DNA from: Candidatus Abyssobacteria bacterium SURF_17
GTDB taxonomy: Bacteria > Abyssobacteria > SURF-5
Assembly (NCBI GenBank): GCA_003598055.1
Contig: QZKI01000143.1
Span: 20,127 to 84,126 of the forward strand
Direction: 5' to 3'
DNA: 64,000 nucleotides
In this document: positions 25,639 to 34,325 of the stretch, one piece after another
Position numbering within the stretch: the first letter of the stretch is position 1
How the letters are laid out: each line of letters begins with the position of its first letter
Program-made: the position numbers and the translations under genes
The notes under the pieces: model-generated
Told to the model about the DNA's origin: nothing
Database searches by the model: none
Seen by the model: the letters and a program-made list of their open reading frames with translations, nothing else

Positions 25639-26007
25639 ATGCGGATGAACCGAAAAAAGTTTGAGAAGGTAGTCGAGGAAGCGCTGGACGAACTTCCCGA
25701 AGAGATTGCGGAAGCCCTCAGCAATGTTTATGTCGTTGTCGAGGACTGGCCATCGCGTGAAGCGCTCGAGTCGACCGGGCTCCGGGATCGCTACGAGCTC
25801 CTGGCGCTCTATGAAGGAGTTCCGCTCACGGATAGGGGCACAAGCTACGCCGCGCTTCCCGACAGGATCACGATATTTCAGGGGCCGATTGAATCAATCA
25901 GCCGAACAGATCCCGAGCTGCTAGGACAGATAAAGAAGGCAGTGGTTCACGAGATTGCGCACCACTTTGGCATCGATGACGACAGAATACATGAACTTGG
26001 ATACTGA
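25639..26007 (+). CDS. Zincin-like metallopeptidase family protein
   Basis: The 122-residue protein (starts possible at ATG 25639 or 25645) carries the extended zinc motif HEIAHHFGIDDDRIHELGY at its C-terminus, the hallmark of the small bacterial metallopeptidase-like family (DUF1025, MMP-like). Residues 1-45 form the conserved N-terminal alpha/beta part (FEKVVEEALDELPEEIAEAL, VYVVVEDWPS) and ALPDRITIFQGPIE is also family-typical. No signal peptide is present, so it is cytoplasmic. Members are widespread in Gram-positive and other bacteria, but no physiological substrate is known to me. Confidence 0.88.
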   Translation: MRMNRKKFEKVVEEALDELPEEIAEALSNVYVVVEDWPSREALESTGLRDRYELLALYEGVPLTDRGTSYAALPDRITIFQGPIESISRTDPELLGQIKKAVVHEIAHHFGIDDDRIHELGY

Positions 26008-26052
26008 GCGGGTAATGCTTCGTAAAGAAAACGATGACGACGAATAGGTAGG

Positions 26053-26607
26053 CTACTTAACGATCTTGAGAACCTCTCGAAATTCGGGCACATCAGATCG
26101 TCCGAGAATTTCATACATTGCCATTTCGGTGCACGTTACAAGTGCGCCGGCTCCTTCCATCTTGCGCAGCCCGATGTGGTGGTCGTGAATTTTTCGTGAT
26201 GCGCACGCGTCGGCGACAATGTGCACCTGATAGCCCGCATTGACGGCATCCAAGGCGGTCTGCTCGACACAGATATGTGTCTCGATACCGCAGAGCATCA
26301 ATTGCGTTGATGAATGTCGCGAAAGCTGTTCGACAAATGCCGGCTCGCCAAAGCAACTGAAGCTCAGCTTTTCGACCGGCTTGAGCCGCGAAAGTTCTTT
26401 GCTTACCTCCTCAACCGTTTTTCCGAGGCCCTTCGGGTATTGCTCGGTCCAAAGGATGGGGAGCTTCAAAATCTTTGCGAACTTTATCAGCTTGGCGCAG
26501 TTCTGCAGGAGTTCTTCGGTATCATTGAAGGCAGCAAGGAGTTTTTCCTGATAATCAATAACGAGCAGTAGCGCTTTCTCTTTCTTGAGTATGTGTTCGT
26601 GACGCAT
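26053..26607 (-). CDS. Isochorismatase-family cysteine hydrolase
   Basis: The 184-residue protein has the family's catalytic set: Asp18 in LLLVIDYQEKLL, a Lys in the LKPVEKLSFSCFGEP region (about 80) and Cys in CGIETHICVEQTALDA (about 113). Such enzymes hydrolyse amides such as nicotinamide, or related small molecules; YcaC/Rv-type sequences look most similar. The exact substrate cannot be assigned. It is a single gene convergent with the upstream metallopeptidase, with 45 bases between the stops. Confidence 0.88.
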   Translation of the reverse strand: MRHEHILKKEKALLLVIDYQEKLLAAFNDTEELLQNCAKLIKFAKILKLPILWTEQYPKGLGKTVEEVSKELSRLKPVEKLSFSCFGEPAFVEQLSRHSSTQLMLCGIETHICVEQTALDAVNAGYQVHIVADACASRKIHDHHIGLRKMEGAGALVTCTEMAMYEILGRSDVPEFREVLKIVK

Positions 26608-26685
26608 CTGATTTCTCCCAAGGACCGCGATAGGCTCTGTCTTTGCGACCCGGTCGCATGTTTCTGCGTTGCTTTCGCCGCCTGT

Positions 26686-26740
26686 CTGTAAGGTGCGAAG
26701 TTATTCGCAAGACGATAGCCGAATGAATTCGGCCCTACAG
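26686..26740. repeat. Dispersed palindromic repeat, copy 3
   Basis: The ends CTGTAAGG and CCCTACAG pair imperfectly; inside lie TGCGAAGTTATTCGCA and CCGAATGAATTCGG, each a small palindrome. Related to the copies at 5778, 25234 and 51709. Confidence 0.65.
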
Positions 26741-26810
26741 AAAGTAGTTTCTTGACGATCCTAAGATTTGACGCGAGTCGTCACAGCCAGGCGCCAACGC
26801 ATATTACGTT

Positions 26811-27377
26811 TCATTCACGTGGCTTGGCGAGTATCTCGAGCACCTTGAGCTCGTGAAATCTCTTTGAGGCTGCTGAGCGGAGGAGGGCGACCGTATCTGC
26901 GCCTCTTCCGGTGCCTGCTATGGCGAGAACCTCTTCATTTTCCGGTATCAGGCCCGCATCGCAGGCCTCCATGACTATTTCGCAGACGACTTTTGCTCCC
27001 TGTCCGAAACGCCTCAGTGTGAGGGCGATGAGAGTCGTTGGATAGACTCCCTGAAATTGAGTCGCCAACGATGTCTCAATCGAGTGGGTAAGGATGGTAC
27101 CCGTATAGATTTTCGCGCCTGCCTTGAGGATTCGCTGGCGGTTCTCCTCGATAAGCTCAAGTTCACTCGGAGACTTAAAGCCGGCACTATGAGTGACTGC
27201 CACCAGATTGACCCCGCTGCCCGAAAGGGCCTCCGCCAGAGCGACGCCTGTGTCCCCGCATGTCGTTGCCACAACGACATGTTTGATACCTTCCTGCACC
27301 GCCTGCTTGGCGATCTCGATGCAGCGTGTTGTGTTTGTCGGCCCAGGTTTTTCGAAATAATCAACCAATCTCTGCAT
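26811..27377 (-). CDS. Stand-alone pyruvate kinase C-terminal (alpha/beta) domain protein
   Basis: The 188-residue protein corresponds to the C-terminal domain of pyruvate kinase: CIEIAKQAVQEGIKHVVVAT, TCGDTGVALAEALSGSGVNL, VAVTHSAGF and TGRGADTVALLRS near the end. In full pyruvate kinase this domain binds allosteric sugar phosphates and has no catalytic residues. Proteins consisting of the domain alone are known in archaea and bacteria and are of unknown function. The length and ending suggest it is complete and not a broken kinase. It lies 29 bases downstream of the histone-deacetylase-like gene on the same strand, so both may be co-transcribed. Confidence 0.85.
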   Translation of the reverse strand: MQRLVDYFEKPGPTNTTRCIEIAKQAVQEGIKHVVVATTCGDTGVALAEALSGSGVNLVAVTHSAGFKSPSELELIEENRQRILKAGAKIYTGTILTHSIETSLATQFQGVYPTTLIALTLRRFGQGAKVVCEIVMEACDAGLIPENEEVLAIAGTGRGADTVALLRSAASKRFHELKVLEILAKPRE

Positions 27378-27406
27378 TGTCTCAATTCCTGTGGAAGAGC
27401 AGGAAG

Positions 27407-28363
27407 TTACCCCGATTGCCGTTTGCCGGACAGAACCTCGAGATGCGCGGTGACGGATGCCCCAAGCGCGCGAAGGTCATACCCTCCTTCGAGCATTGAG
27501 ACGAGTCTGCCGTTGCAGTGTTTCTGGGCGATGTCCACGACTAATTTGGTGAGCCAGGCATATCCTTCGTCGGTCAGCCCCATGGACGCGAGGGGGTCAT
27601 CTCTATGCGCATCGAAGCCGGCGGAAACGAGAACGAAGTCGGGCTTGAAGACGTCGGCTATCGGCGGGAGCATCTTTGTGTAAACCTGTTGATATTCCGC
27701 GTCGCCGCAGCCTGCTCTGAGCGGGGCGTTCACGGTAAATGTTTCGCCTTTGCCGCTGCCGCCTTCATTCATGCTGCCGGTCCCGGGATAATGCGGATAC
27801 TGATGCGAGCTGAAGTAGAGCACTGTCGGGTCATCATAAAAGATTTCCTGGGTTCCGTTGCCGTGGTGGACATCCCAGTCGACGATGACAACCCGTTCGA
27901 GACCTTTTTCCCGCTGCAGGTATCGCGCCAGTATGGCGACATTATTGAATAGACAAAAGCCCATAGCGCGGTCGGTCTCTGCATGATGGCCGGGTGGTCT
28001 GACTGCGCAGAAGGCGTTGTCAATTGTACCCTCAAATATCGCGTCCGCCGCCGCAATGCCGGCTCCCGCCGCGTGGAGGGCCGCTTCAAAGGACTTTCCG
28101 GAAACAGCAGTATCGGCGTCAATGTGTTGAGGTGAAGCGCTCGATGAGAGGCGCTTTATCGAGTTTATCAACCGGTCGCTATGAATTGCTTTGATGTATT
28201 CCAGCGGGCATGCTTTAGGAGTCAGTTGAACGAGCGTGTTCTTGAGGCCTGCAGCCTCCACCGCTTGAAGTATCGCAGTCAGTCGTTCCGGACGTTCCGG
28301 ATGCCATGAGCCGGTCTGGTGTTCCAGGTAGATGGGGTGATATACAAGTCCCGTTTTTTGCAT
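27407..28363 (-). CDS. Histone deacetylase superfamily amidohydrolase (AcuC-like)
   Basis: From the ATG at 28363 the protein has 318 residues; the frame extends upstream to 28552 but family homology begins at GLVYHPIYLEHQTGSWHPER. The zinc-hydrolase motifs are complete: RPPGHHAE, the DWDVHHGNGTQEIF zinc ligands, the YPHYPGTGS loop, SAGFDAHRDDPLA with the second metal Asp, and LEGGYDLRALG. Bacterial members deacetylate acetyl-lysine or polyamines, or belong to the AcuC acetoin utilisation proteins. It precedes the PK-C domain gene. The divergent acyl-CoA synthetase at 28646 suggests a link to acetyl metabolism. Confidence 0.9.
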   Translation of the reverse strand: MQKTGLVYHPIYLEHQTGSWHPERPERLTAILQAVEAAGLKNTLVQLTPKACPLEYIKAIHSDRLINSIKRLSSSASPQHIDADTAVSGKSFEAALHAAGAGIAAADAIFEGTIDNAFCAVRPPGHHAETDRAMGFCLFNNVAILARYLQREKGLERVVIVDWDVHHGNGTQEIFYDDPTVLYFSSHQYPHYPGTGSMNEGGSGKGETFTVNAPLRAGCGDAEYQQVYTKMLPPIADVFKPDFVLVSAGFDAHRDDPLASMGLTDEGYAWLTKLVVDIAQKHCNGRLVSMLEGGYDLRALGASVTAHLEVLSGKRQSG

Positions 28364-28645
28364 GGTTTCCCAGATGAAAAGTTCACGATAGGGGTGCTTA
28401 AAGACGAACTTTATGATATCACACGGTCGGCGGAAAAGGCAACCATCTGCGCAGACGGTAGAGCCTCCGTAAATCATAACAGTGTCACATTGTTTTCTGT
28501 CTCCGGGGCCATTTTGCGTCTGCGGCTGTTTGCGGCTTGACACAATGAACATAATAGTGTTAAGAAGTTAAAGACAACTGCGCGGCGAAGCATGTGAAAC
28601 TTCTATCTCCGCGTAGGACCACACGGAACAGCAGAGACACGGCTT

Positions 28646-30805
28646 ATGGCCGAATCAGAGGCTCTCTTGAATAAACAGGCGCTTATGACTGAAAAGGCTG
28701 GTCTGGGTAAATTGTTCTCACCGAAATCCGTCGCAGTGGTTGGTGCGTCTCGGGAAAAAGGAAAAGTCGGCCACACGGTCTTGCGCAACCTGATCAACCA
28801 TGGATTCTCGGGCAAGATATATCCAGTAAACCCGCAGGCGAAGTCAATACTCGGAAAGAAATGCTTTCCATCGCTGCTCGAGATTCCCGGCGAAGTTGAT
28901 CTTGCGGTTTTCGCGATTCCGGCCGAGGCGGTTGTCGCCACATTCGAGCAATGCGGGGGGAAAAACATTCCTGCGTCGATCATCATTTCGGCGGGATTCA
29001 AGGAGAGCGGCAGAAAAGGCGCGTCACTTGAGGCGAAGCTCGCGCAGAAGGCGGCCGAAGACAACATCCGGGTGCTTGGCCCGAACTGTCTCGGTGTCAT
29101 AGACACATCCTCGAGTGTGAATGCCACGTTTGCTGCAGGGATGCCGCCGAAGGGCAACATAGGATTTTTTTCGCAGTCTGGGGCGCTTTGCACAGCCATC
29201 CTCGATTGGGCGATTGGAGAGGGCATCGGATTTTCCAAGTTCGTGAGTTTGGGCAACAAGCTCGATATCGATGAGACCGATATGCTGCGCGCGATGGGGG
29301 AGGATGAGCATACGGAGGTAATACTCGGCTATCTCGAGGGCGTCAAGGACGGTGTGAGATTCTTGGAAGCGGCGGGCTCGGTGACGCAAAGGAAGCCGGT
29401 GATCATGCTGAAGTCGGGCGGAACAGAGGCGGGCGCCCGTGCCGCCTCATCGCACACAGGTTCGCTCGCGGGCTCGGAGAAAGCCTTTGCGGCCGCGTTT
29501 ACTCAGAGCGGCATCATCCGGGCCGTTGCAATCGAGGACCTATTCGAATACGCGCGCGCCTTCTCATCGCGGAGGTATCCGAAAGGTAATCGTGTTGCGA
29601 TTGTAACGAATGCGGGCGGCCCAGCCATCATTGCATCCGATGCGGTAGAGCGTTCATCTCTCAGAATGGCCAGCTTCGAGAAGGAGACCATAGAATCCCT
29701 CCGTACATCGCTGCCGCCGAGCGCAAATGTGTACAATCCCGTGGACCTGATTGGCGACGCGAAGCATGACCGATATGCGGCTGCACTCGAGGCTGTGCTG
29801 AAGGACCCCAATGTTGACGGCGTTTTCGTTATCTTTACTCCTCAGGCGATGAGCGGGCCAGAAGAGGTTGCGCGTGCGGTGGCACGGTGCGGCTCCAACG
29901 GCAAACCGATCTTGCCAGTATTCATGGGTGGTCCCGCGGTGGAAGGAAGCGCAGAGATTCTCTCGAAGGCGTCTATGCCGAACTATCGCTATCCGGAACC
30001 CGCGATTTCGGCGATGGAAGCGATGGTTCGTTATGAAACCTGGCGTGCGCGACCTGCGCCGGAGTATAAGAGCTTTTCCGTCGATAAGAAGCAGGTTCAG
30101 CGCCTTCTCGAGGAGGCATGGGCGAGTGGTCAAACGGAAATCGGCGAATACACCGCGCGCGAGATCATCTCCGCCTATGGGTTCAAGGTGCCGGGAAGTG
30201 TGATTGCCAACAACGTGTCCGATGCCGAGTTCATCGCCGAGAAAATCGGCTTCCCGGTCGTCTTAAAGATAGCATCGCCTGATATTCTCCATAAGTCGGA
30301 TTTCGGCGGTGTGCGCGTGGGCGTGAGGAGTCGCGAAGAGGTGCGAGAAGTATTCCACGAAATGAAGGAGCGCGTCAAGCGTCTGCTCCCCGATGCAGAC
30401 CTGTGGGGCATTTCCGTGCAAGAGATGATTCAGGGAGGGAAGGAAGTCATTATTGGAATGGTTCGCGACCCACAATTCGGGCCCGTTGTGATGTTCGGTC
30501 TCGGCGGTATTTATGTTGAGATCATGAAGGACGTGGCCTTTCGCATTGCCCCCTTGAGCATCGATAATGCACAGGAGATGGTGCGTGAAATAAAATCTTT
30601 TCCCTTGTTGCAGGGAGCGCGCGGAGAGAAACCGGTACACATCGAAGCGATTGTCGAAGCGTTGCTGCGGTTTTCGCAACTTGTGACGGATTTCCCCGAA
30701 ATCTATGAGATGGATATTAATCCATTGAAAGTATTCCCGCAAGGACGCGAGCCGGTTGCGCTCGATGCGCGGCTGGCCTTGAAACGAAATGAGGTGAGCC
30801 AATGA
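28646..30805 (+). CDS. ADP-forming acyl-CoA synthetase (acetate-CoA ligase type)
   Basis: The 719-residue fused alpha-beta enzyme makes ATP from acyl-CoA, ADP and phosphate. A CoA-binding Rossmann domain (about 20-140: VAVVGASREKGKVGHTVLRN, LGPNCLGVID) is followed by succinyl-CoA-ligase-like domains (SQSGALCTAILDWAIGEGIG, SSHTGSLAGSEKAF with the phosphorylated His, AIVTNAGGPAIIASDAVE). The C-terminal ATP-grasp part carries GFPVVLKIASPDILHKSDFG and MGLG-like MFGLGGIYVEIMKDVAF. The ending DINPLKVF is typical. The stop overlaps the next gene by four bases. This couples organic-acid fermentation or amino-acid breakdown to ATP. Confidence 0.93.
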   Translation: MAESEALLNKQALMTEKAGLGKLFSPKSVAVVGASREKGKVGHTVLRNLINHGFSGKIYPVNPQAKSILGKKCFPSLLEIPGEVDLAVFAIPAEAVVATFEQCGGKNIPASIIISAGFKESGRKGASLEAKLAQKAAEDNIRVLGPNCLGVIDTSSSVNATFAAGMPPKGNIGFFSQSGALCTAILDWAIGEGIGFSKFVSLGNKLDIDETDMLRAMGEDEHTEVILGYLEGVKDGVRFLEAAGSVTQRKPVIMLKSGGTEAGARAASSHTGSLAGSEKAFAAAFTQSGIIRAVAIEDLFEYARAFSSRRYPKGNRVAIVTNAGGPAIIASDAVERSSLRMASFEKETIESLRTSLPPSANVYNPVDLIGDAKHDRYAAALEAVLKDPNVDGVFVIFTPQAMSGPEEVARAVARCGSNGKPILPVFMGGPAVEGSAEILSKASMPNYRYPEPAISAMEAMVRYETWRARPAPEYKSFSVDKKQVQRLLEEAWASGQTEIGEYTAREIISAYGFKVPGSVIANNVSDAEFIAEKIGFPVVLKIASPDILHKSDFGGVRVGVRSREEVREVFHEMKERVKRLLPDADLWGISVQEMIQGGKEVIIGMVRDPQFGPVVMFGLGGIYVEIMKDVAFRIAPLSIDNAQEMVREIKSFPLLQGARGEKPVHIEAIVEALLRFSQLVTDFPEIYEMDINPLKVFPQGREPVALDARLALKRNEVSQ

Positions 30806-31869
30806 CTGTCCTGTTTGTCGATTCGCTCTCGGAATACACGGGCAGAAACACGATATGCCTGTCCCTGGGCATTAAACTGCGGGGAGCCGGCAAGTCGGTG
30901 GGCTTCTTTAAGCCGCTCGGCGTGTTTCCTACCCGCGTGGATGGTGTTCCCACCGATGAGGATATGGTCTTCTTTAAAGAGGCGCTCGGGCTTGGAGAAG
31001 CGCTTGATGACCTATGCCCCGTTGTGCTCACGCAGGAGTTGTTGAATGAGGTTCTCGCGGGGAAGCTGGCCGACTCATACGCAGAGAGAACCCGCGATGC
31101 ATTCAAGAAAGTGTCTGCGAACAAGGACATCACCATCGTTGTCGGCATCGGTTATGTGCGGAGCGGGATGATCATCGGATTATCTGAGGCGGATTTCCTG
31201 AAAGAGACAGACGGCAAGCTGCTGCTCACGGACCGGTTCGGATGGGTGAACCGCACCGTCGACCGTCTCCTTGCAACGAAACAAGACTTTGGGGACAGGC
31301 TGCTGGGAGTCGTCTTCAATCGGATGGAGCCGAAGAAAATGGATTTTGTCACGCGGGTCGCAGCCCCGTACCTGAAGGGGAAGGGCATTGACGTGTTGGG
31401 GGTCGTGCCGGAAGACTCAAAGCTCGGCGCCGTCACGGTGGATGAAATACTTCACATGCTAAACGGGGAGTTGTTATGTTGCGAGGATAAGTTGGACGAA
31501 GTTGTCGAGAGGTTCTCGATTGGGGCCATGACTGCCGACGCCGCGCTCCGGCATTTCATGAAGATTCGCGACAAGGCCGTTATCACCGGAGGTGACCGTG
31601 CCGATATCGTCCTCGCCGCCTTGGACACTCCGACAAAATGTCTCGTGCTTACCGGCAACCTGTACCCAAACGATGTCGTTCTCGCGAGAGCGCAAGCGGC
31701 GGGTGTGCCCGTTATCGTCGTGCCCGGTGACACGCTGGAGGCCGTGGAGAAGTTTGAAGCGATGATGGGGCGCTTGAGTATCCGTGAGACAAGAAAAGTC
31801 GATTATGCCGTGCAATTGATGGAGCAGCATATTGATTACCACGCGATTTTCCGCAAACTGGGCTTGTAA
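30802..31869 (+). CDS. DRTGG-domain protein with BioD-like N-terminal domain
   Basis: The 355-residue protein has an N-terminal dethiobiotin-synthetase-like P-loop fold (about 1-215: FFKPLGVFPTRV, LLLTDRFGWVNRTVDRLL, LLGVVFNRMEP, VLGVVPEDSKLGAVTV) and a C-terminal DRTGG domain (about 216-330: VERFSIGAMTADAALRHF, DRADIVLAALDTPTKCLVLT). This is the arrangement found in the N-terminal half of phosphotransacetylases and in related stand-alone regulators. The expected Walker A lysine is replaced: the loop reads EYTGRNTICL, so ATP hydrolysis is doubtful. It overlaps the acyl-CoA synthetase stop by four bases and may regulate or assist that enzyme. Confidence 0.85.
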   Translation: MTVLFVDSLSEYTGRNTICLSLGIKLRGAGKSVGFFKPLGVFPTRVDGVPTDEDMVFFKEALGLGEALDDLCPVVLTQELLNEVLAGKLADSYAERTRDAFKKVSANKDITIVVGIGYVRSGMIIGLSEADFLKETDGKLLLTDRFGWVNRTVDRLLATKQDFGDRLLGVVFNRMEPKKMDFVTRVAAPYLKGKGIDVLGVVPEDSKLGAVTVDEILHMLNGELLCCEDKLDEVVERFSIGAMTADAALRHFMKIRDKAVITGGDRADIVLAALDTPTKCLVLTGNLYPNDVVLARAQAAGVPVIVVPGDTLEAVEKFEAMMGRLSIRETRKVDYAVQLMEQHIDYHAIFRKLGL

Positions 31870-31886
31870 GACATCGGAGGGCCGCC

Positions 31887-32258
31887 GTGGGGAAAAAGAT
31901 TATCATCGAAGCCGGTGACGTGCGCGCCGAAGCCGAGCTGAACGAGTCCAAAACTGCCCAGCTTATCTGGGACTGCTTGCCCATAGAATCAGTCGCGAAT
32001 ACCTGGGGTGACGAAGTCTACTTTGCTATTCCGGTGAAGACCGGCTTGGAGAATGCGGTGGATGTTGTCGAGGTCGGCGACTTGGGATATTGGCCCAAAG
32101 GGCCTGCCTTCTGCATTTTCTTCGGGCCGACGCCGATGAGCCGTGGCAACGAGATCAAGCCTGCCAGCGCAGTGAATCCTGTCGGAAAAGTGCTGGGGGA
32201 TGCGCGCACATTTCGGTCCGTAAGGGAAGGTCAGAAGGTGCGGGTGTCCCGCTCATAG
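31887..32258 (+). CDS. Cyclophilin-like fold protein
   Basis: This 123-residue protein starts with GTG, 17 bases after the previous stop, and probably ends the acyl-CoA synthetase operon. The sequence (KKIIIEAGDVRAEAELNESK, AQLIWDCLPIESVANTWGDE, GDLGYWPKGPAFCIFFGPTP, PVGKVLGD) matches the cyclophilin-like TM1367/DUF-type family of small beta-barrel proteins. They share the fold of peptidyl-prolyl isomerases but lack the catalytic arginine set, and their function is unknown. No signal sequence is visible. Confidence 0.85.
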   Translation: MGKKIIIEAGDVRAEAELNESKTAQLIWDCLPIESVANTWGDEVYFAIPVKTGLENAVDVVEVGDLGYWPKGPAFCIFFGPTPMSRGNEIKPASAVNPVGKVLGDARTFRSVREGQKVRVSRS

Positions 32259-32309
32259 GACTCACGAATCCTCTGCGTCGCACGTTGTTCCTGTCACATG
32301 TCCCTCGGG

Positions 32310-32339
32310 TTGCTTTTCGCCGAACAGGTGCTGTATAAT
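32310..32339 (+). promoter_or_regulatory. Promoter for the secreted hypothetical protein
   Basis: TTGCTT (32310-32315) and TATAAT (32334-32339) are 18 bases apart; the start point would be near 32346, so translation must begin at or after that position. Confidence 0.5.
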
Positions 32340-32397
32340 TCGTTCAATGGAGTCCTTACAAAAGATTACGTCTTCTCTATTGATACCAACGTCCAGA

Positions 32398-33141
32398 ATG
32401 AAGATGGGAGAAAGTGCGCGAATCAAACTGGTCTTTGCCCTTGTTGTAGTTAGTCTCTCGCCCATTTGCGCGTTCGCGGAGAGTCGGCAGGGGGCGCAGC
32501 CCAAACCGGATTCCGTATACATGGAACAGGAGCAGGGGTCTGACGATGAGCAAGGCGGCGGGTTGTTCGGTTTTCTTCCATTCGTAGGCGACCGCCGCAA
32601 GAACGTTCCAGCGGAGGAGTTGGCTCCATCGCCTCTGCCGCAGGAGAGCAAGCCGGTACTTTCCGATAAAGACCTTGGGCAACTGCGCATGGCGGCTGAC
32701 GAGTGGCTCTTGACGTCTGAATTTACGCAGCCAAAACTCAGGGAGGATGCAGAGGGTCGATATTACCGGGATTACATCGTGTTCAGCGATGAATATCGGG
32801 TAGAGGTGCTGCGGGGCGATACACAGGAACGGCCGTTCCTCGCGTACGTTTATGTGGGCGGGGATTATTTCAGAACCAGGCCGAGCGATGAACCGAGCAA
32901 GGCTGCAGCGGACTTCAGTTTCGACTATGAGCCGCTCGAGTTCAAAGTTGTCTTTGAGCGTGTGGAAGAATGGGCATACTCCGAGAATCCGAATGACGAG
33001 CCGATCCGATTCAAAGAAACGTGGGAATTTCGCAAACTGCAGTCGCGTCTGAAGATTGACCTCCCCGAAAAAACCGGTGGCGTAACCACAGTCCCCGAAA
33101 AGGATGAACAGACTGAGGCGCAGCCGCCTGCGAACGAGTAG
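32398..33141 (+). CDS. Exported hypothetical protein
   Basis: I do not recognise this protein. From the ATG at 32398 (32347 and 32404 are alternatives) it has 247 residues with a signal peptide (about 1-28, LVFALVVVSLSPICAFAES). A polar Gln/Gly-rich linker follows (GSDDEQGGGLFGFLPF), then a folded alpha/beta domain, about residues 90-215, rich in aromatic residues (GRYYRDYIVFSDEYRVEVLR, FLAYVYVGGDYFRTRP, EPLEFKVVFERVEEWAYSEN). The last 30 residues are Pro/Glu-rich. The domain ends without a membrane segment, so it is likely periplasmic or secreted. The promoter at 32310 makes it an independent unit. Confidence 0.75.
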   Translation: MKMGESARIKLVFALVVVSLSPICAFAESRQGAQPKPDSVYMEQEQGSDDEQGGGLFGFLPFVGDRRKNVPAEELAPSPLPQESKPVLSDKDLGQLRMAADEWLLTSEFTQPKLREDAEGRYYRDYIVFSDEYRVEVLRGDTQERPFLAYVYVGGDYFRTRPSDEPSKAAADFSFDYEPLEFKVVFERVEEWAYSENPNDEPIRFKETWEFRKLQSRLKIDLPEKTGGVTTVPEKDEQTEAQPPANE

Positions 33142-33218
33142 CTCATCATCTTCCTTCCTTCTCCATGGGATTTCGTGAATGCGAGTCGGTCTTGCGATTT
33201 CACGTAGAAGGTAACAGC

Positions 33219-34139
33219 ATGCACGCAATATCAACATGTTGGAAATCCGCTGGCGCGAAGGCGGGGAATGACATTATCGGGCCCATAATGGACTTGGGTG
33301 TCACTGCCATCGAACTCGATTATAGAATTACCGAAGAGGTATTCAATGATATGCTGCCTGCCCTCAGACGCGGGAAGCCAGCGGTAGTGAGCGTGCACAA
33401 CTATTTTCCCGTTCCCGCAGTCTTGACTCCCGCAGAGGCGAGTGGCGATGCATTCTTACTTTCTTCAACCGAGAGGGAAGAGCGTGAGCGTGCGGTCAGG
33501 TATACTCTTCGCACGCTTCAGTGTGCCCATGAAGTGGGAGCCTCAGCCGTCGTCTTGCACCTGGGCAAGACGGACATTGAAGACGACTTTTCAGGTCTAA
33601 AGGAAGAATATGAGAAAGGAACGCTCGCGAGCGAACGCACGCAGGCACATGTCCGTGAGATACTGGAGACAAGGGCAAGGGCCGGTAGAAAACATGTGGA
33701 GGCCGCATTGTTCAGCCTGGACAGGCTCTGGAAACCGGCCGAACGGCTTGGAATTACGCTCGGCGTCGAAAATCGCTATTATGTGAGGGAGTTTCCGAAT
33801 TGTGACGACTTGACCATTATCCTGGAAAAATTTGAAGGGAGCAACATCGCTTATTGGCATGACGTCGGACACGCCGTCGTTCAGGAAACGCTCTACGGCA
33901 TTAATCATGAAGACCTCCTCTCGCGTTTTGCGGCGACTCTTATCGGCATTCATCTCCACGATGCGGCGGGCACCCGGGACCATCGGGCTCCAGGGAAAGG
34001 CAACGTGGATTTCGGCTTCGTGGCGAAGTACCTTCTGCAAGACGCGATTCATGTTATTGAGGTTTCCCCGGATGTAAGCGCTGAGGAGCTGGAGGAAGGG
34101 ATCCAATTTCTTTCAGGAAATGTATTGCCTCGTGGTTGA
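33219..34139 (+). CDS. Sugar phosphate isomerase/epimerase-like TIM-barrel protein
   Basis: From the ATG at 33219 (AAGG eight bases upstream) the protein has 306 residues of the xylose-isomerase-like AP-endonuclease-2 barrel family. Visible elements are the first strand MHAISTCWKSAGAKAGNDII, PAVVSVHNYFPVP, LGITLGVENRYYVREFPN with the metal Glu, YWHDVGHAVVQE and the late IGIHLHDAAGTRDHRAPGKG and GNVDF segments, which supply metal-binding His, Asp and Glu. Substrate cannot be predicted; such proteins act on sugars, inosose or hydroxypyruvate. No neighbouring sugar genes explain its role. Confidence 0.85.
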   Translation: MHAISTCWKSAGAKAGNDIIGPIMDLGVTAIELDYRITEEVFNDMLPALRRGKPAVVSVHNYFPVPAVLTPAEASGDAFLLSSTEREERERAVRYTLRTLQCAHEVGASAVVLHLGKTDIEDDFSGLKEEYEKGTLASERTQAHVREILETRARAGRKHVEAALFSLDRLWKPAERLGITLGVENRYYVREFPNCDDLTIILEKFEGSNIAYWHDVGHAVVQETLYGINHEDLLSRFAATLIGIHLHDAAGTRDHRAPGKGNVDFGFVAKYLLQDAIHVIEVSPDVSAEELEEGIQFLSGNVLPRG

Positions 34140-34213
34140 CATGGCCTGAAGCATCGAGATGATGTGCGTAAACGCGACGGGGCAATGAGAAGGAAAAGAA
34201 GTTGCCCGGAGGC

Positions 34214-34243
34214 TTGATTTTTCGTTCAGGCAATGGCTATAAT
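34214..34243 (+). promoter_or_regulatory. Promoter upstream of small membrane protein and TPR genes
   Basis: TTGATT (34214-34219) and a perfect TATAAT (34238-34243) are 18 bases apart. Confidence 0.6.
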
Positions 34244-34325
34244 ACGCCTACGACGGGTTGGTCTCGCATGTGTGCAACGCCAGCCTGCGTGAGTCGCTAC
34301 GGCGTTTCGGATATTGTGTTCTGAC

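Noticed and set aside
28364..28552. N-terminal extension of the deacetylase-like protein by 63 residues
   Set aside because: Family homology begins at the ATG at 28363 and the extension is unlike any domain.
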